Source: Pseudomaricurvus alcaniphilus (GTDB lineage Bacteria; Pseudomonadota; Gammaproteobacteria; Pseudomonadales; Cellvibrionaceae). Taken from it: DNA of 64,000 nt. Position 1 is the stretch's first letter; each line of letters begins with the position of its first letter. The stretch is taken from the NCBI RefSeq assembly GCF_011440395.1, contig NZ_JAAOIX010000002.1, positions 124,001-188,000 on the forward strand, read 5' to 3'. Of this stretch, positions 33,777 to 42,634 are shown piece by piece. The position numbers and the translations under genes were made by a program. The notes below the pieces were generated by a model that did not search any database, was not told the origin of the DNA, and worked only from the letters and a program-made list of their open reading frames with translations.

Positions 33777-35957
33777 ATGAGTAGAAAGAACACGCCGTCT
33801 TTTCCCAAGGAAATCAGCTGGCTCTCGTTCAATGAGCGTGTAATGCAAGAGGCGGGCAATCCCCGGGTACCGGAAATCCAGCGCCTGCGCTACCTCGGAA
33901 TATTTTCCAATAACCTCGATGAATTCTACCGGGTGCGGGTGGCAGACGTCAGCCGCCTGGCCGCATTCTCGGCGGCCCCTGACGAAAAAGAGAAGTACCG
34001 GGAATTGCTGCTTGAAATCCAGACCCGCTCCCGTGAACTGCAGGCAAAATTCGACCAGACCTACCTCGATGTGTTGCGGGCGCTGCACAAGAGAAAGATC
34101 TACATCATTACCGATCGCCAGTTCGACGAGCGCCAGCGTAAGGTTGCCAGCGAGATTTTTTCCCAGCAGATCCTGCCTGAGCTCGACCCCGTGCTGCTGG
34201 ATTCCGCGAAAAACTTCCCGGATGTTGCGGATGGCAAAATTTACCTCGCCATCAAAATGTACGACAAGGACAACAATGTCCGCTACGGACTGGTCGAGGT
34301 TCCCTCCGGGCGCCTCGATCGCTTCGTGGAGATCCCGCCGAAGCAGGGCAAGTCGACCAAGCACGCCAAGGTATTTACCGTACTCGAAGATGTCATACTC
34401 AACAGCCTGCCCGATGTATTTCGCGGTGTCATCGAGGTGGAACGAGCGGAGGGCTACGTCTTTAAAGTGACTCGTGATGCCGAGTTGGAGCTGGGCGAGG
34501 GAATCAACCAGAGCCTGATTGACAAGGTGGCCCAGTCGGTGAAGAAACGCCAGTCCGGCGAGCCCGAGCGCTTTCTCTACGACAGCGAAATGCCCCAGGA
34601 TATGCTCGACTTGCTCAGCAAGCGCCTCAACCTGAGCAAGTACGATAGCCTGATGCCCGGCGGCCGCTACCACAACGCCAAGGATTTTATGTCCTTCCCC
34701 AGTATCGGCCCGGCCTATCTCGACGTTAAACCCCTGCCACCCTTGCCCCTGCCCGAGCTGAGCAGCTTTCGCGGCAACCTGTTCGACATTATCCGCGAAC
34801 AGGATTTACTGCTCTACTACCCCTACCATTCGTTCAACACGGTGATCGACCTGCTCAAGACCGCAGCGATCGACCCGGCGGTACAGTCCATAAAAATTTG
34901 CCTGTATCGGGCCGCCAAGAACTCCCGCATTGTCGATGCCCTGCTTTCGGCCAAACGCAACAACAAGAAAGTCACCGCGGTGGTGGAGCTGCAAGCGCGC
35001 TTCGACGAAGCCGCCAATATCGGCTGGGCCAACCAGTTAACCGACGGCGGGGTGGATGTGATCTTCGGCGTGCCGGGTTTGAAAGTTCACTGCAAACTGA
35101 TTCACATCACCCGCATTGAAAAGGGCCGCCCCAAACATTACTGCCATATCGGCACCGGTAATTTCAATGAGAAAACCGCCGGGGTGTATACCGACTTCAG
35201 CCTGCTGACCTACAACCAGGATGTCGGCGAAGACGTTTACAAAACCTTCGATTTCATTTCCTACACCTACAGGCGTCACTCCTACAACTACCTGATGGTT
35301 TCACCGCTGTCCAATCGGCCGGGCCTCACCCGCCTGATCCGGGCGGAAATTCACAACGCCAACCACGGGCTGCCGGCCGAGGTTTTCATCAAATGTAACA
35401 ACCTGGTGGACAAGAAACTGATCGACCTGCTCTACGACGCCTCCAGGGCCGGGGTCAAGGTCCGCATCATCTGCCGCGGCATGATGTCACTGGTACCGGG
35501 CATCAAGGGGGTATCGGATAACATAGAGGCGATCAGCATCGTCGATCGCTTCCTCGAGCACCCGCGGGTATATTCCTTTTACAACAATGGTGAGCCGAAG
35601 ATTTACCTCTCCTCCGCCGACCTGATGACCCGCAACCTGGATTTTCGGGTAGAGGTGACCGCGCCGGTGCTCGACCCCAAGCTGAAACAGCGGGTCAAGG
35701 ACGTGCTCGATATCCAGTGGTGCGACAACGTCAAAGCTCGCACCCTCGATGCCGAGCAAACCAATCAATACCGCAAATTCAAAGTCAACGCCAAAGTGCG
35801 TTCGCAGGAGACCATCTACAACTATTTCCAGGATGGCAAGCTGCCAGCCTCGATCAAACAGGCCCGCAAACGCTGGGAAAAGCAGCTCGTGGCTGATGCC
35901 CAGAAACGCCGGCAAGCCCTTGATACAGCTGCTGCCAACCAGGAGCCCGCCTCCTAG
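33777..35957 (+). CDS. ppk1: Polyphosphate kinase 1
   Basis: This 726-residue protein matches PPK1 throughout: an N-terminal domain (EISWLSFNERVMQEA), a head domain, and two phospholipase-D-like C-terminal domains with the phosphohistidine region KVHCKLIHITR and HYCHIGTGNFNEKTA, and later FLEHPRVYSFYNNGEPK. It makes polyphosphate from ATP. The start at MSRKNTPSF is chosen over an upstream in-frame ATG because it matches the family. It is divergent from ppx and just upstream of a Pho-type locus. A GCAGGAC/GTCCTGC hairpin follows the stop, without a T run. Confidence 0.95.
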   Translation: MSRKNTPSFPKEISWLSFNERVMQEAGNPRVPEIQRLRYLGIFSNNLDEFYRVRVADVSRLAAFSAAPDEKEKYRELLLEIQTRSRELQAKFDQTYLDVLRALHKRKIYIITDRQFDERQRKVASEIFSQQILPELDPVLLDSAKNFPDVADGKIYLAIKMYDKDNNVRYGLVEVPSGRLDRFVEIPPKQGKSTKHAKVFTVLEDVILNSLPDVFRGVIEVERAEGYVFKVTRDAELELGEGINQSLIDKVAQSVKKRQSGEPERFLYDSEMPQDMLDLLSKRLNLSKYDSLMPGGRYHNAKDFMSFPSIGPAYLDVKPLPPLPLPELSSFRGNLFDIIREQDLLLYYPYHSFNTVIDLLKTAAIDPAVQSIKICLYRAAKNSRIVDALLSAKRNNKKVTAVVELQARFDEAANIGWANQLTDGGVDVIFGVPGLKVHCKLIHITRIEKGRPKHYCHIGTGNFNEKTAGVYTDFSLLTYNQDVGEDVYKTFDFISYTYRRHSYNYLMVSPLSNRPGLTRLIRAEIHNANHGLPAEVFIKCNNLVDKKLIDLLYDASRAGVKVRIICRGMMSLVPGIKGVSDNIEAISIVDRFLEHPRVYSFYNNGEPKIYLSSADLMTRNLDFRVEVTAPVLDPKLKQRVKDVLDIQWCDNVKARTLDAEQTNQYRKFKVNAKVRSQETIYNYFQDGKLPASIKQARKRWEKQLVADAQKRRQALDTAAANQEPAS

Positions 35958-36047
35958 CAGGACACTGCACCAGCGTCCTGCCGCACACCCCTCCAGCGGC
36001 ACAACAGGAATTCCCGGTGTCGACACCAGCTTTTACGCGACCGGACA

Positions 36048-36061
36048 GGGGGGGGGGGGGG
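36048..36061. repeat. Homopolymer of 14 G
   Basis: A run of 14 consecutive G ends 7 nt before the Pho-box-like sequence and 80 nt before the start of the next gene. Such tracts are slippage-prone. Confidence 0.95.
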
Positions 36062-36067
36062 CGATCA

Positions 36068-36101
36068 CTGTCATATTAACGTCACAGACTCGATCTAAAC
36101 T
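36068..36101 (+). promoter_or_regulatory. Pho box and -10 element (PhoB-type promoter)
   Basis: CTGTCATATTAACGTCAC (36068-36085) matches the Pho-box pattern of two heptamers separated by four A/T bases: the first heptamer is perfect and the second fits at five of seven positions. TAAACT (36096-36101) follows after 10 bp, the spacing expected for a PhoB-activated promoter lacking a -35 box. The start codon of the haem-motif lipoprotein is about 40 nt further on. Confidence 0.7.
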
Positions 36102-36141
36102 ATTCTCATTTGCATCAGCATCGAATCAAAAGGCGTAAACC

Positions 36142-37962
36142 TTGACCAGACCAAACCCACACACCCCCAATCCAGCACCGGGCACAAAATGGCACAGCAG
36201 CGGGTTGAGCTGCCACGGCGCACTGTTGATCAGTAGGTTGCTGCTCAGTACGCTGCTGCTAAGCGCTTGCGGCGGGACCACATCGCAACTCCCTGACGCA
36301 AAGAACACTACCGCAGAGAACGCCATCACGGAACACGCCGCCAGTGCCACAACACTGCCCTATTACCTGCAGAACCTGCAATTACTGCAGTCCAGCGACA
36401 ACGTGATTCCCCCGGCCGTCGCCGTGCATCCGGTAACTGCGACCTACAACCGCGAGGCGATCATCCCGCCCATGTGTTACACCCGCACGGAGGGCCAACA
36501 CAACCCCTGTTACGTCTGCCACCAGGACGCCATTGCCAGGCGCGAAAACGTCATGAACGACGCCGACCTGCAGCAGGCCTACAGCTTTAGCGATCTGGGC
36601 ATGACCAATCACTGGCAAAACCTGTTTACAGACCGCCAGCACAAGGTTGCCCGCATCAGCGACAAAGCCATTCGCGAGTGGGTCAATGCCGACAATTACA
36701 GCGAGCTGGCGGGACGCTTGCGCGCCGCCAACTTCAAAGGCTGGGTGCCCGACCTGCGCGACTTGCAGCTGGCGGCCGCGGCCTTCGACGAAGAGGGCTT
36801 TGCCCTCGATGGTAGCCACTGGGTGACTTTCAACTACAAACCCTTCCCCAGCACCTTCTGGCCTACCAACGGCTCCACCGACGATGTCATGTTGAAACTG
36901 CCGGCCGCCTATCGCAGTGACCGCGAGGGCCGCTATTCGCGCGATATTTACAAAGCCAACCTGGCAATACTGGAGGCCAATATCAAGGGCCTCGACACTA
37001 TTGGCAGCCTGCCAATTGACGAAGCCAGGGTTGGCAAGGACCTCGACGGCAATGGGCGCTTGAATCGGACAGAATTGATCACCGATGTCAGCAGCTACGT
37101 CGGCGCCGCCAGCGAGCACTTTCTCGACACCCACCTCTACCCCCAGGGCACCGAGTTCCTGCATACGGTCCGCTACCTGGGTTTTGACGCGGACAACCAG
37201 ATTACCCAGTCCACCCGCATGAAAGAAGTCCGCTACATGAAGAAATGGCAGACCTATGGCAAGGGCGTGCTGGCGCGCTACTATGAGGAGGAGGCCTTCG
37301 AGAAAGAAGCCGGCCAGCTGCCGGGCTATAGCAATCTCGGCCCCTACGGTTTGGATAACGGCGCCGGCTGGTCGATCCAGGGTTTTATCGAGGATGCCCA
37401 GGGCCGTCTGCGCGCCAACACCCACGAAGAGAACCTGTTTTGTATGGGCTGCCACTCTTCCATCGGCTCAACCATAGACAAGACCTTCAGCTTCGCCCGC
37501 AAGGTCGACGGCGGCCAGGGCTGGGGTTACCTGAACCTGCACGGCATGCCTGACGCCCCAAGTCACGGCGAGCAGCGCGGCGAAATTGCCACCTACTTCG
37601 AGCGCGCCGGCGGCGGCGATGAATTTCGCAGCAACCCGGAAATGCGCGCGCGCTGGTTCCACCCGGACGGCAGCGTCAACCACCAGGCCATCGCCGGCAA
37701 GGATGTACACCAACTGATCACCCCGTCAACGGCTCGCGCCCTGCAGCTCAACAAGGCCTACAAGGCCATCGTCGAGCAGCAGACCTTCCTCTTTGGTCGC
37801 GACGCCACGGTGGTGCCGCCCGCCAATGTCTATAACCGCATTGACAACGCCAGCGCGCCAACGCTGCCAGCGGAGCATATTTATAGCTGGGATATCCGTC
37901 TGCAATGGCCCCAGAGCCAGCAGGCCACGCCCACCCATGCGCTGCAACAGGCAACGCCCTGA
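36142..37962 (+). CDS. Lipoprotein with two c-type haem motifs, unknown function
   Basis: This 606-residue protein has a lipoprotein signal ending in LLLSAC (Cys43) and two CxxCH haem-attachment motifs (CYVCH, 123-127; CMGCH, 434-438), about 310 residues apart. Between them lies an EF-hand-like calcium loop (DLDGNGRLNRTE, 300-311). The fold is unknown to me, but the whole suggests a calcium-containing dihaem redox protein or oxidase in the periplasm or outer membrane. The start is a TTG with AAGG 8 nt upstream; no in-frame ATG precedes the signal peptide. A strong Pho box precedes it and a PhoX-like gene follows, so it is probably made under phosphate limitation. Confidence 0.7.
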   Translation: MTRPNPHTPNPAPGTKWHSSGLSCHGALLISRLLLSTLLLSACGGTTSQLPDAKNTTAENAITEHAASATTLPYYLQNLQLLQSSDNVIPPAVAVHPVTATYNREAIIPPMCYTRTEGQHNPCYVCHQDAIARRENVMNDADLQQAYSFSDLGMTNHWQNLFTDRQHKVARISDKAIREWVNADNYSELAGRLRAANFKGWVPDLRDLQLAAAAFDEEGFALDGSHWVTFNYKPFPSTFWPTNGSTDDVMLKLPAAYRSDREGRYSRDIYKANLAILEANIKGLDTIGSLPIDEARVGKDLDGNGRLNRTELITDVSSYVGAASEHFLDTHLYPQGTEFLHTVRYLGFDADNQITQSTRMKEVRYMKKWQTYGKGVLARYYEEEAFEKEAGQLPGYSNLGPYGLDNGAGWSIQGFIEDAQGRLRANTHEENLFCMGCHSSIGSTIDKTFSFARKVDGGQGWGYLNLHGMPDAPSHGEQRGEIATYFERAGGGDEFRSNPEMRARWFHPDGSVNHQAIAGKDVHQLITPSTARALQLNKAYKAIVEQQTFLFGRDATVVPPANVYNRIDNASAPTLPAEHIYSWDIRLQWPQSQQATPTHALQQATP

Positions 37963-37980
37963 CACAATACGACACAAAAG

Positions 37981-38024
37981 CTTCATACAAGCGTCAGAAA
38001 TGCGTCATGCACTGGCGCCATAAT
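37981..38024 (+). promoter_or_regulatory. Second Pho-box-like promoter, upstream of the PhoX-like gene
   Basis: Three heptamer-like units, with the shared TCA at 37983, 37994 and 38005, lie exactly 11 bp apart (CTTCAT, GCGTCAG, GCGTCAT). CATAAT (38019-38024) follows the last unit after 10 bp. The spacing is that of a PhoB promoter, although the units diverge from CTGTCAT more than those at 36068. Confidence 0.5.
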
Positions 38025-38121
38025 CCTTGGCGAAGTCAGCTGCAGGTTTACCCTTGCGGCTGTACCGACAGAGTCAGTCCCCGTAACAAACAAACTGAAA
38101 CCAGAGCCCAGGAGCTTAGCA

Positions 38122-39660
38122 ATGAAATTATTCCCGTCCGCCATCGGTGGTCTGGCCGTAGCCATCTCAGCGGTGGTCAACGCCGGTACCGAGCCCTTCT
38201 TCAACCCGTTGACCCAGTCTTCCGCCGTGGCCACCCCGAACCACGTCAACGAACTGAACAGTCCCTGGCAGACACCGGCCGGCATCAGCCAGGTCAACCT
38301 GACCAACATGGCGGAGATTGAAGCGGACATCAACCAGTCGGTGGTGCGCGCACCAGGCCTGGGCACTGGCGCCTCCATGTGGGACATGGTGGCGTTCGAT
38401 CCCAGCGGTGAGTTTGTCTTTATTCCCCACGAAACCGAGCATGGTGCCGGCGTCACCCGCTACAGCATCGCCCAGGACTTCGCCGAAGTCCTGTTCTCCG
38501 GTGACAACACCGGCGTGCGCGGTGAAGATGGCAACTGGGGCAGCGACTGGGGTGCTTTTGACCCGGCCACCTTTACTCCCTACGGCACCCTGCTGCTGGG
38601 TGAAGAGTGGTCCGGTGAAGGCCGGGTAATGGAAGTCCTCAACCCCTACGCCGCGCCGGAAAATATTCGCGTCAAGGAGAAGACCTCCTTCGCCAACGTC
38701 TCCCAGGAAGGTATTCGCTTCGGCAAAGTACACGCCGACACCGTCTACTACGTGGATGAAGACCGCTCCGGTTCCATATACAAATTCGTGGCCAGCGATG
38801 ACAACTTTGACCAGGGCCAGACCTTCGTGCTTATGGTCAGCGCCTTCGACGGCGATGCCAGCCAAAACTACAACCACGAAAGCAATGTCGATCAACCTCG
38901 CACCGGTGTCGCCCGCTGGGTACCCCTGACCAACGAAAACGGGCGCCCCCGCACGGCCCAGGATCCATTCGAAAACTCCGGCTCATCCCGCCCGGGCCGC
39001 GCCGCAGCTGACGAGCTGGGCGCCACCCCCTTCGGCCGTCCGGAAGACGTGGAAGTTGGCGTACTCGCCAACGGCAACGAAGTGCTCTACTTCACCGCCA
39101 CTTCGGAAAACACCGTCTATTCGGTCGAAATGCTGAACAGTAAACGTGCCGTAGTACGGGAGTTCGCCAGCGAGGCCAACACGCCGAAGAACCTGGGCTT
39201 CCCGGCCACTACCGGAGTGATCAATTCACCCGACAACCTGGCCCAGGATGCCTTCGGCAACATCTACATTATTGAAGATGCACCCAACGGCGGCGACGTG
39301 GGCGGCGACATCTGGTTTGTGCGCGATGCCGACAATGACGGCGTTGCCGAATCGGTTGATCACTTTATGAGCATTCAGGTCGATGGCGCCGAGGCCACCG
39401 GTATGATCTTCAACCCCGCTCACCCGACCCGTTTCGTGGTTTCCGTGCAGCACCCCGACAGCACCGACATCGAAGCCGTAGCCGGTGGCCAGGGCGACGC
39501 CCTGTGGATGTTCGACCTCGCCGAGGTGATTCCGCCCACCTGTGAAGGAGGTGATCGTTACAACAAATACAGCTACGACAACAACGTCGGCTATATCTTT
39601 ACCTGTTCCAGCACTCGCGATTTCAACTTCACCCGCCAGCTGGACAACAGCGCAGAGTAA
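38122..39660 (+). CDS. PhoX-like secreted phosphatase (DUF839)
   Basis: This 512-residue protein has a Sec-type signal peptide (MKLFPSAIGGLAVAISAVVNA) and a beta-propeller body with PhoX-style motifs (VFIPHETEHGAGVTRY, LLLGEEWSGEGRV, FGRPEDVEVG, NSPDNLAQDAFGNIYIIED). PhoX enzymes are Fe/Ca alkaline phosphatases that release phosphate from organic esters. Most PhoX proteins use the Tat pathway, but no twin arginine is seen here, so cofactor loading may differ. The C-terminus carries two cysteines (PPTCEG, FTCSS). Pho-box-like repeats precede it, and a haem-motif lipoprotein gene lies just upstream on the same strand. Confidence 0.82.
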   Translation: MKLFPSAIGGLAVAISAVVNAGTEPFFNPLTQSSAVATPNHVNELNSPWQTPAGISQVNLTNMAEIEADINQSVVRAPGLGTGASMWDMVAFDPSGEFVFIPHETEHGAGVTRYSIAQDFAEVLFSGDNTGVRGEDGNWGSDWGAFDPATFTPYGTLLLGEEWSGEGRVMEVLNPYAAPENIRVKEKTSFANVSQEGIRFGKVHADTVYYVDEDRSGSIYKFVASDDNFDQGQTFVLMVSAFDGDASQNYNHESNVDQPRTGVARWVPLTNENGRPRTAQDPFENSGSSRPGRAAADELGATPFGRPEDVEVGVLANGNEVLYFTATSENTVYSVEMLNSKRAVVREFASEANTPKNLGFPATTGVINSPDNLAQDAFGNIYIIEDAPNGGDVGGDIWFVRDADNDGVAESVDHFMSIQVDGAEATGMIFNPAHPTRFVVSVQHPDSTDIEAVAGGQGDALWMFDLAEVIPPTCEGGDRYNKYSYDNNVGYIFTCSSTRDFNFTRQLDNSAE

Positions 39661-39670
39661 ACCCAACCCG

Positions 39671-39729
39671 GCAGAATGCAACGTTCTGCCTGACAAGGCG
39701 CGCCACCAGAGCCTTGGCGCGCCTTGTCA
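39671..39729 (+). terminator. Two hairpins after the PhoX-like gene
   Basis: GCAGAA/TTCTGC (39671-39689) forms a small hairpin. TGACAAGGCGCGCC (39691-39704) pairs perfectly with GGCGCGCCTTGTCA (39716-39729). The second stem of 14 bp is very stable, but there is no T run, so it may protect the mRNA 3' end or act with another factor. Confidence 0.6.
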
Positions 39730-39755
39730 ACCAAGCGCCCCCCTCCGTAAACCGT

Positions 39756-39795
39756 CGGTCACACTGCCCCCTGGTCGGTCATACCTGCCCCCTGG
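39756..39795. repeat. 20-bp imperfect tandem repeat
   Basis: CGGTCACACTGCCCCCTGGT is followed directly by CGGTCATACCTGCCCCCTGG. The pair lies between the phoX hairpins and the first AarF gene; each copy holds a GGTCA half-site. Confidence 0.75.
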
Positions 39796-39951
39796 CAGCC
39801 CAATGACTACATCGGATAGCAGCCGGCGTTACGGCCTAAAACGTCCGTTTGAATTACATTGAAACAAGACCTGTCACCGAGAAACCGTTACAATACCCGG
39901 CCGTTGCCAGTGTGCAAATGCCTTACCCAACCCCCACAAGCGCCACCATCC

Positions 39952-41292
39952 ATGACCCGAAAATCCAGCACAATTCAGCACAGCTCCCTGCTGCGCAGTC
40001 TGCATGTCTCCTTTGCGGGCGCGCGCGCCGGTGGCGCCATGATGGCCGACAAGGCCCTCAACCGGATAATACCTGGCCGCAGCAGCAATCCACTGCTGGC
40101 CAGGGAAGCACAAAAACTGGTGGCCAAGCTCGGGCAAATGAAAGGTACCTACGTCAAGGCCGGACAGATGCTGGCGCTGGTGGGGGAATACGTATTGCCG
40201 CCAGAACTGACCGAAGCGCTGCACACGCTGGAATCAGCCACTACACCCCTGCCCTGGAGTGAGGTGGAAGCTGTGTTGCGCACGCGGCTCGGTGAGCAAT
40301 ATGGCGAGCTGGACATAGAAAAGGAGCCGATTGGAGTGGCTTCGCTGGCCCAGGTCCACCGCGCCACCATTCGCCAGAGCGGTGAGCAGATCTGCCTGAA
40401 GTTGCTCTACCCCGGGGTGCGCGAGTCCATTGAAAGTGACTTCAACGCCGTTACCCGAATGCTCAAACTGACCCGCTGGGTCAAACTATCCCGCGGTTTT
40501 GATGACTGGATGCAGCAGCTGCGCCAACAGTTGCTGCACGAAGTGGATTACCCCCGGGAAATCCGCATGACCGAACGGGCCGCACAATTGTTGGGCGGCG
40601 ATGCCCGCTACCGGGTACCGCGCATTTACCATCAGTACTGCAGCGACAGCCTCATCGCCATGGAGTACCTGGAAGGGCTGGCAGTCACCGACCCGCAGAT
40701 TGCCGCCCTCAGCCAGGAGCGGCGCAATAGCCTGGCACAAAATATGCTGGATTTATTTTTCCAGGAAGTCTACCAGTGGCAACTGCTGCAGTCGGACCCT
40801 AATTTTGGCAATTACCGTATTGCCATCGGCGCCCACTCCGACCAGCTCATACTGCTGGACTTTGGCTCCGTACTCGATGTTGGCCAGGGGTTTTTCCAGG
40901 CCCTCGGCGATACCATCACCGCCGCGCAGTGCGCTGACGTGCCGCTGTTGACCGACGGGCTGATCCGTCTCGGCTGCCTGACCGAATCGAGCTCTGAGGA
41001 AGCGACAAGCACGTTCGTCAATTTTTGTATTGAGATTATGGAACCGATGCGAGCCCCCGAAGAACTGCCGGAGCACCTGCTGAACAGCGAGGGGCACTAT
41101 TGCTGGAGCGAATCCAAACTGATGAAGCGCGCGGCCCTGATCGCCGCCAACTCCATGGGCAACCGCGATTTTGACTTGCCGTCCGAGCAGTTTGCCCTGG
41201 TGACCCGCAAACTGCTCGGTATCTTTACCTTTATTTCCCTGCTACAAGCGGAGTTCAACGGTGCTCCAATACTGGAAAAACACCTGCGCTGA
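39952..41292 (+). CDS. AarF/ABC1/UbiB-family atypical kinase (first copy)
   Basis: From MTRKSSTIQ this protein has about 446 residues. It shows the UbiB-family KxGQ motif (YVKAGQMLAL), the alanine-rich loop with AQVH (GVASLAQVHRA), a catalytic loop QSDPNFGNY and the DFG-like motif LLDFGS. Family members support ubiquinone synthesis or lipid handling and often act as ATPases. The catalytic loop deviates from HADPHPGN in having Ser for Ala and Asn-Phe for His-Pro. The frame is open further 5', but the chosen ATG matches the family better. A second family member follows 56 nt later. Confidence 0.85.
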   Translation: MTRKSSTIQHSSLLRSLHVSFAGARAGGAMMADKALNRIIPGRSSNPLLAREAQKLVAKLGQMKGTYVKAGQMLALVGEYVLPPELTEALHTLESATTPLPWSEVEAVLRTRLGEQYGELDIEKEPIGVASLAQVHRATIRQSGEQICLKLLYPGVRESIESDFNAVTRMLKLTRWVKLSRGFDDWMQQLRQQLLHEVDYPREIRMTERAAQLLGGDARYRVPRIYHQYCSDSLIAMEYLEGLAVTDPQIAALSQERRNSLAQNMLDLFFQEVYQWQLLQSDPNFGNYRIAIGAHSDQLILLDFGSVLDVGQGFFQALGDTITAAQCADVPLLTDGLIRLGCLTESSSEEATSTFVNFCIEIMEPMRAPEELPEHLLNSEGHYCWSESKLMKRAALIAANSMGNRDFDLPSEQFALVTRKLLGIFTFISLLQAEFNGAPILEKHLR

Positions 41293-41348
41293 CCCCGACC
41301 CGGGGACATGCCAGACATTGATATTGTCCGCTTACTGAGACCGAATCC

Positions 41349-42611
41349 ATGCCCATAGACAGCCTGATTCACACCCCCTGGTTGCGCGCCAAGCGCATCG
41401 CTCAAACCAATCTGATTGTGCAAAAACACGCGTTTAACTGGCTGCGCGGACGGCGCCAGCCCTCGCCACAGCTGCTGCGCAATATCTTCGAAGACCTGGG
41501 CACCACCTACGTCAAGATCGGCCAGCTGATTGCCAGTATGCCATCGGTGTTTCCAGCCGAATATGTGGAAGCCTTCCAGGGCTGCCTGGATCAAACCAGA
41601 CCTCTACCCTACGCCGTCATCAAGAAAGAACTATCCAGGGAACTGGAAGATCCGGCCCGGCATTTTAGCTGGATCGACCAGCAGCCCCTCGCCTCGGCCT
41701 CCATTGCCCAGGTGCACGCCGCGCGGTTGCATAACGGCGATGATGTGGTCATCAAGGTTCAGCGCCCCGACGCCCACAATATTCTCAAGGCCGACCTGTC
41801 ACTGCTGCACACCATCACCAAGGTGCTGGAATTGGTTGCGCCCAAGCTCAAACATTTGTCCGTCGCCGATATGGTGGAGGAGATCAAGTTCAGCATGATG
41901 GAGGAGTGCGATTTCCTCAAGGAAGCCGACAACATCGCCACCTACCGCACCTTTTTAGAGCAGCTGGGCACCGACCGGGTTTGCGTGCCCAAAGTCTATC
42001 CCGAGGCATCCAGCCGACGGGTTCTAACCATGCAGCGCTTCTACGGCGTACCACTGACCGATCTCGAGGCGGTCAAGCGCTTGCACTCCGATCCCGAACT
42101 GGCCTTGGTCGAGGCGCTCAATGTCTGGCTCGCCAGCGTCAAGCAGTGCCGCATTTACCACGCCGACCTGCACTCGGGCAATATCATGATGCTCAACAGC
42201 GGCCAGATTGGTTTTATTGATTTCGGCATTGTCGGCTCCATCTCCAACGAAGTCTGGCAGGCACTGGTCACCCTATCCGAGTCACTGCCCAGTGAAGACT
42301 TCACCACCACTGCGCAAGCGCTGTTGTCCCTTGGCGCCACTGACACCGCCATCGATACCGACGCCCTGGCCCGGGAACTGGAGGACCTGTATCGCAAAAC
42401 TATCGCCAGCACCCCGTACAATAGCACCTCCATAGAGAGCTCGCTGGACGACACACTGCTGCAGCTAAGTGGCATCGGCAAACGCTACGGCATTCGCTTT
42501 CCCCGCACCTTTACCCTGCTGATCAAACAGTTTCTCTACTTTGATCGCTATACCCAGGCGCTGGCGCCGGAGCTGGATCTGTTTCGCGATGACCGGTTGC
42601 TGCTGAACTAG
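41349..42611 (+). CDS. AarF/ABC1/UbiB-family atypical kinase (second copy)
   Basis: This 420-residue protein has YVKIGQLIASMPSVFP (KxGQ motif), ASASIAQVHAARL, a catalytic loop HADLHSGNIM and the metal-binding IDFGIVG, closer to the family consensus than the previous gene. It lacks the C-terminal membrane helices of UbiB. The tandem arrangement suggests a co-expressed pair. Neither is next to ubiE or ubiJ, so neither is likely to be the canonical UbiB. It is convergent with the porin gene, with 23 nt between the stops. Confidence 0.88.
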   Translation: MPIDSLIHTPWLRAKRIAQTNLIVQKHAFNWLRGRRQPSPQLLRNIFEDLGTTYVKIGQLIASMPSVFPAEYVEAFQGCLDQTRPLPYAVIKKELSRELEDPARHFSWIDQQPLASASIAQVHAARLHNGDDVVIKVQRPDAHNILKADLSLLHTITKVLELVAPKLKHLSVADMVEEIKFSMMEECDFLKEADNIATYRTFLEQLGTDRVCVPKVYPEASSRRVLTMQRFYGVPLTDLEAVKRLHSDPELALVEALNVWLASVKQCRIYHADLHSGNIMMLNSGQIGFIDFGIVGSISNEVWQALVTLSESLPSEDFTTTAQALLSLGATDTAIDTDALARELEDLYRKTIASTPYNSTSIESSLDDTLLQLSGIGKRYGIRFPRTFTLLIKQFLYFDRYTQALAPELDLFRDDRLLLN

Positions 42612-42634
42612 AGCCCCCGGCGCCTGCCGCAGCC

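Noticed and set aside
36048-36061. G tract as a within-gene phase-variation switch
   Set aside because: It lies outside any reading frame, between ppk1 and the next gene; only a promoter effect is possible.
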